Below are positions 61,199 to 64,000 of a stretch of DNA of 64,000 nt, in pieces. Location: NCBI RefSeq assembly GCF_030272615.1, contig NC_081407.1:316786456-316850455 (forward strand), written 5' to 3'. This DNA comes from Cryptomeria japonica (Eukaryota > Streptophyta > Pinopsida > Cupressales > Cupressaceae). Position numbers and translations under genes: made by a program. The notes beneath the pieces are model-generated. The model saw only the letters and a list, made by a program, of their open reading frames with translations. It was not told the origin of the DNA and did no database searches. Positions within the stretch are counted from its first letter, which is position 1. Every line of letters starts with the position of its first letter.

Positions 61199-64000
61199 GT
61201 ACGCCATGTTCTCTTTCGTACACTCCCGTATTTTCCCATTTATTAGTATGACATTTTTTCCTTTTTAATCCTCGGTACTCACGCATTTTATTTATTTATT
61301 ACTAGGATATTTGTTTATTTGAATTTCAAATCCTCACACCGTCACACGTGTTTGTTCATTTAGTTAGATGGTATTTATGGTACGTCTCTCGTGTTCTTCC
61401 ACTATTGACGTGCGTATGCTTATAAAAGCAAAGAAATATTACTGCGTAAAAGCATTCATTTTTCTATAGAGCTGTATCTTTATTTAAAGTTAATCTTGAG
61501 ACACGAGCTGTATTGCTTTATTTGCTTTCAAGTAGTTCAGAATATTTTTATACTGCAGTACGGATGGGAGAGTGGGGCACAACTGCTTTTCTAGAGTTGT
61601 GAAGATGTATGATAATATTATTGTTTACTCTTCATAGAGCGGAAAGGTTTCATTTGTCGTACATGTGAAGTTATTTTGCAAAATGCACTGATACATATTC
61701 TCATGTGAATGCGTATTTGACCAATGAATGTGTTCAATTATACATGCAACTGCATTTCTAATATAAGACATGTTGTTTCAATATACTAGCTTTTATATTT
61801 TTTAAAATTCTTTATGTTTACAATAACCACTCACTTGCATAGGGTGCAAAACTCAAATAGGGGAAGAGCACCAGTAGTCGTCATAGCTAACTTCACGCAC
61901 CCACAGATCTTAAATGGTACATCGGATTTTGATTTTTTTTTAAGTTGTCTTCTTATGCGACTTAACTGCTTATAGCTATCGATCTGGCTTCTGGTAGTAA
62001 CGATGCACGCTGTGGAATCTGTTATGCGCTCAAAGGTCAAAAAGTACACATTTCAAAGTGTCGCCTGATACCTAACTAAGATGTTCCAGTAACCGTCAAC
62101 TCAAAATTGCTAGTACTTGTTGACAAATGTCCCAATAGTTTTGCATGTAAACATTCCAATAGTGGTGCACAAATGGTCCAATTATGAACAAAAAACTGCA
62201 AAAATTGATCTGCTATTGGTACAAAACAAATTTATTAATGGTGTTTTCACTATGATGGCTATTGGGGGGTCAACATGGCAATAAGGTGACGGTTATTGGA
62301 ACTATGTTATCTATTTGGTGCTCTTCCCCTAGATTATATTTACACATCTTCATGTACATTTATTGGTTCTTAATCTGCCATAAATTCAAGCTCCTATCAA
62401 TTTTATGGCTATAAAATGCACATTCTCCCATACTTCCTCTCACACATTTGTTAACTCCATCTATTATGTGTACTTGCATTAACAATAAATGGTGTAAGGC
62501 TCCCCTACTAGACATCAAACAAAATATAATTCATAATTCAATCATTTCAATGTAGAATTCATACAGAAATGACAATTATAAATTCAAATGATCAAATCAT
62601 TATTAAATTAATTCCAATTTCAAAGTCAACAACCAAAGAGAATGCATTTGTTTTTCAAATTTGAATAAATTGAAAAGAGGGAAATAGCCAACTTCATTTT
62701 CACAATGCAACAACACTATCGCTTTTGTCTAGATTTTTCACTAATACGCTCTGCATGCTATAGAGCATCAACAAGCATCCTTTGCACATTCCTCAAATAC
62801 TCAGGCATCTTCAGGTTGGTGCATCTTAATTTCATTGCCTTATCAACGCAATTTCTAAATGACTACATAAATTCACAACGATATATATGGTTATTAAATT
62901 CCATGTCCACAACTTTTTGTTATGACTTTATATTTTTTATATTCATGAAACTGTCTATATATGTGTTATTTTTCTTACCAATTGAACAGATATATGCTAG
63001 TACTAAGCTTTTATGACACTATGTTACTCAAACAAATATTATAGTTCGGTCATTTGTTTTTTTCATTATGCATCGCTCTCGGTTGGTTGGCTCCATCACA
63101 TATGATATGCTTGTGGGATACCCTCCATGGTTCCAAGTGACATCAACCTATCATTTGTCCAATCAATTTGTAGACAATGATGCTCATGTACCTATTTTGC
63201 TCAACTAATCAAATCTTTCTCCCTTCATTGTGCAATCTGTATAAGGGTTCATTCTCATTATCCCATTGCCCTTTTTAGGATGAAAAAATCAAAAGTTCAT
63301 GTATAATCATATGCCTTCATTATTGATGGTTTAATTCTAAAAACCTTCATTTCCATTCATCAATAGAGAGTCCATAATCAACACAACAACATACATTCAT
63401 ATATATATGGCTTCCTATACATGATTGGTGAAGCATGTGATCAAGTTCCCTATATTTAGATGATAAAGAAAAAAAACACCGAGCTTCATTTTCATGCACA
63501 TTTATTGGTTCCTAATCATGATAAGCGTTTGCTATTGTCATCCACAATGTCTGAGGTGGCCGTGTTTTCACATATACATATATATATAATCAAATTAAGT
63601 ATTAAGCATATGTTTGCTCCATTGTTCCTTAGAAACAATTATCACCTTTCAGTCATATGGTTTTCTCACCATGTATGTTTTTATGTTTATGTTGTTGTCA
63701 TACATATTTTTGCTTTTGTCACAAGTATAATTGGTTATATTTTTGCTTTTGTCATACTTATTCATTAACAATGCTACAAGTATTGCTATTATTTGCCTGA
63801 CGTTCAAGTTTAGTGAAAAATATGGCATGAGGTAAAAAGGGAAAGAGATCATTTGGAAGTTGCATAGTTAGAGTGACTTGTTGTGACCTAATCACACATC
63901 ACCCCATCCTAGATGGGGACCCCCTACTTTTTAGGCTCTCTCGGTCTTTTGTTTTTGGTTTTTGGGGTCTTGGTGGCAGTCTCGTCAGCCTCTCTGCTTA
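61199..64000 (+). other. Start of intron 3 of the ZNFX1-like gene (open at the window end)
   Basis: It begins GTACGC after exon 3. No further helicase exon was found in the remaining 2.8 kb, so the intron is longer than that. 63,840-64,000 changes character (TTGTGACCTAATCACACATC, CCCCATCCTAGATGGGG at 63,902-63,918, TTTTTAGGCTCTCTCGG). It may be the edge of an inserted LTR element, but no boundary could be fixed. Confidence 0.6.

Noticed and set aside
61831-62049. Possible further helicase exon in intron 3
   Set aside because: No helicase motif (motif II or VI) is found on either strand, and the open stretch is on the opposite strand.

Overview
This window is nuclear DNA of a seed plant, most likely a conifer or another gymnosperm. 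The reasons are its AT-rich composition, deep nesting of old LTR retrotransposons, plant mobile domain (PMD) genes, and one ordinary plant gene whose introns exceed 2 kb. The species cannot be named from the sequence. Almost everything left of about 48.7 kb is transposon-derived; the right quarter holds two gene-like loci.

Layout, left to right. At 1-3.5 kb lies the decayed pol of a Tat-lineage Ty3/gypsy element (Tat-1, + strand). A 3.1 kb internally deleted copia-like element sits in it at 4,259-7,368 with a perfect 5-bp target duplication. At 8.6-10.7 kb is a PMD pseudogene on the - strand, antisense to that pol. At 10,695-22,643 is a candidate ~11.95 kb DNA transposon bounded by inverted repeats. 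It carries a many-exon unknown gene (+), a 359-bp satellite block and a decayed transposase-like gene (-) that converges on it. To its right, a probable PMD exon 1, a polypurine tract and a gypsy LTR (from 23,840) fit the far end of Tat-1. At 25,084-32,465 is a head-to-tail array of two gag-protease-only elements sharing LTRs (LTR-internal-LTR-internal-LTR, - strand). A 926-bp solo LTR is inserted in its last LTR.

At 35,953-48,731 is a nearly complete second Tat element (Tat-2, - strand) with 1.66 kb LTRs, PBS and PPT. Its protease-RT-RNaseH-integrase frame is open apart from three TGA codons. It has no recognisable capsid, and a PMD pseudogene lies antisense between pol and the 3' LTR. The Tat-2 insertion split a pre-existing 286-bp tandem repeat.

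The right side holds a plastid-type tRNA-Phe relic (49.2 kb), an uncharacterised 1,035-codon intronless reading frame broken by one TAG (50.5-53.6 kb, - strand, with an upstream TATA box), and the 5' half of a ZNFX1/NFX1-type helicase gene (56,131-61,198, + strand). The helicase gene has an RGG-rich N-terminus, a cold-shock-like domain and a Walker A motif split by an intron; its 3' end lies outside the window.

The most unusual pattern is that both Tat elements carry an antisense PMD gene and, in each, the intron right after the PMD exon-1 donor contains a short-unit minisatellite. In Tat-2 the minisatellite word also occurs in the element's own LTR. The ~12 kb candidate DNA transposon, with a perfect 14-bp palindrome repeated near its left end and variants in its right part, is the best candidate for an undescribed mobile system.
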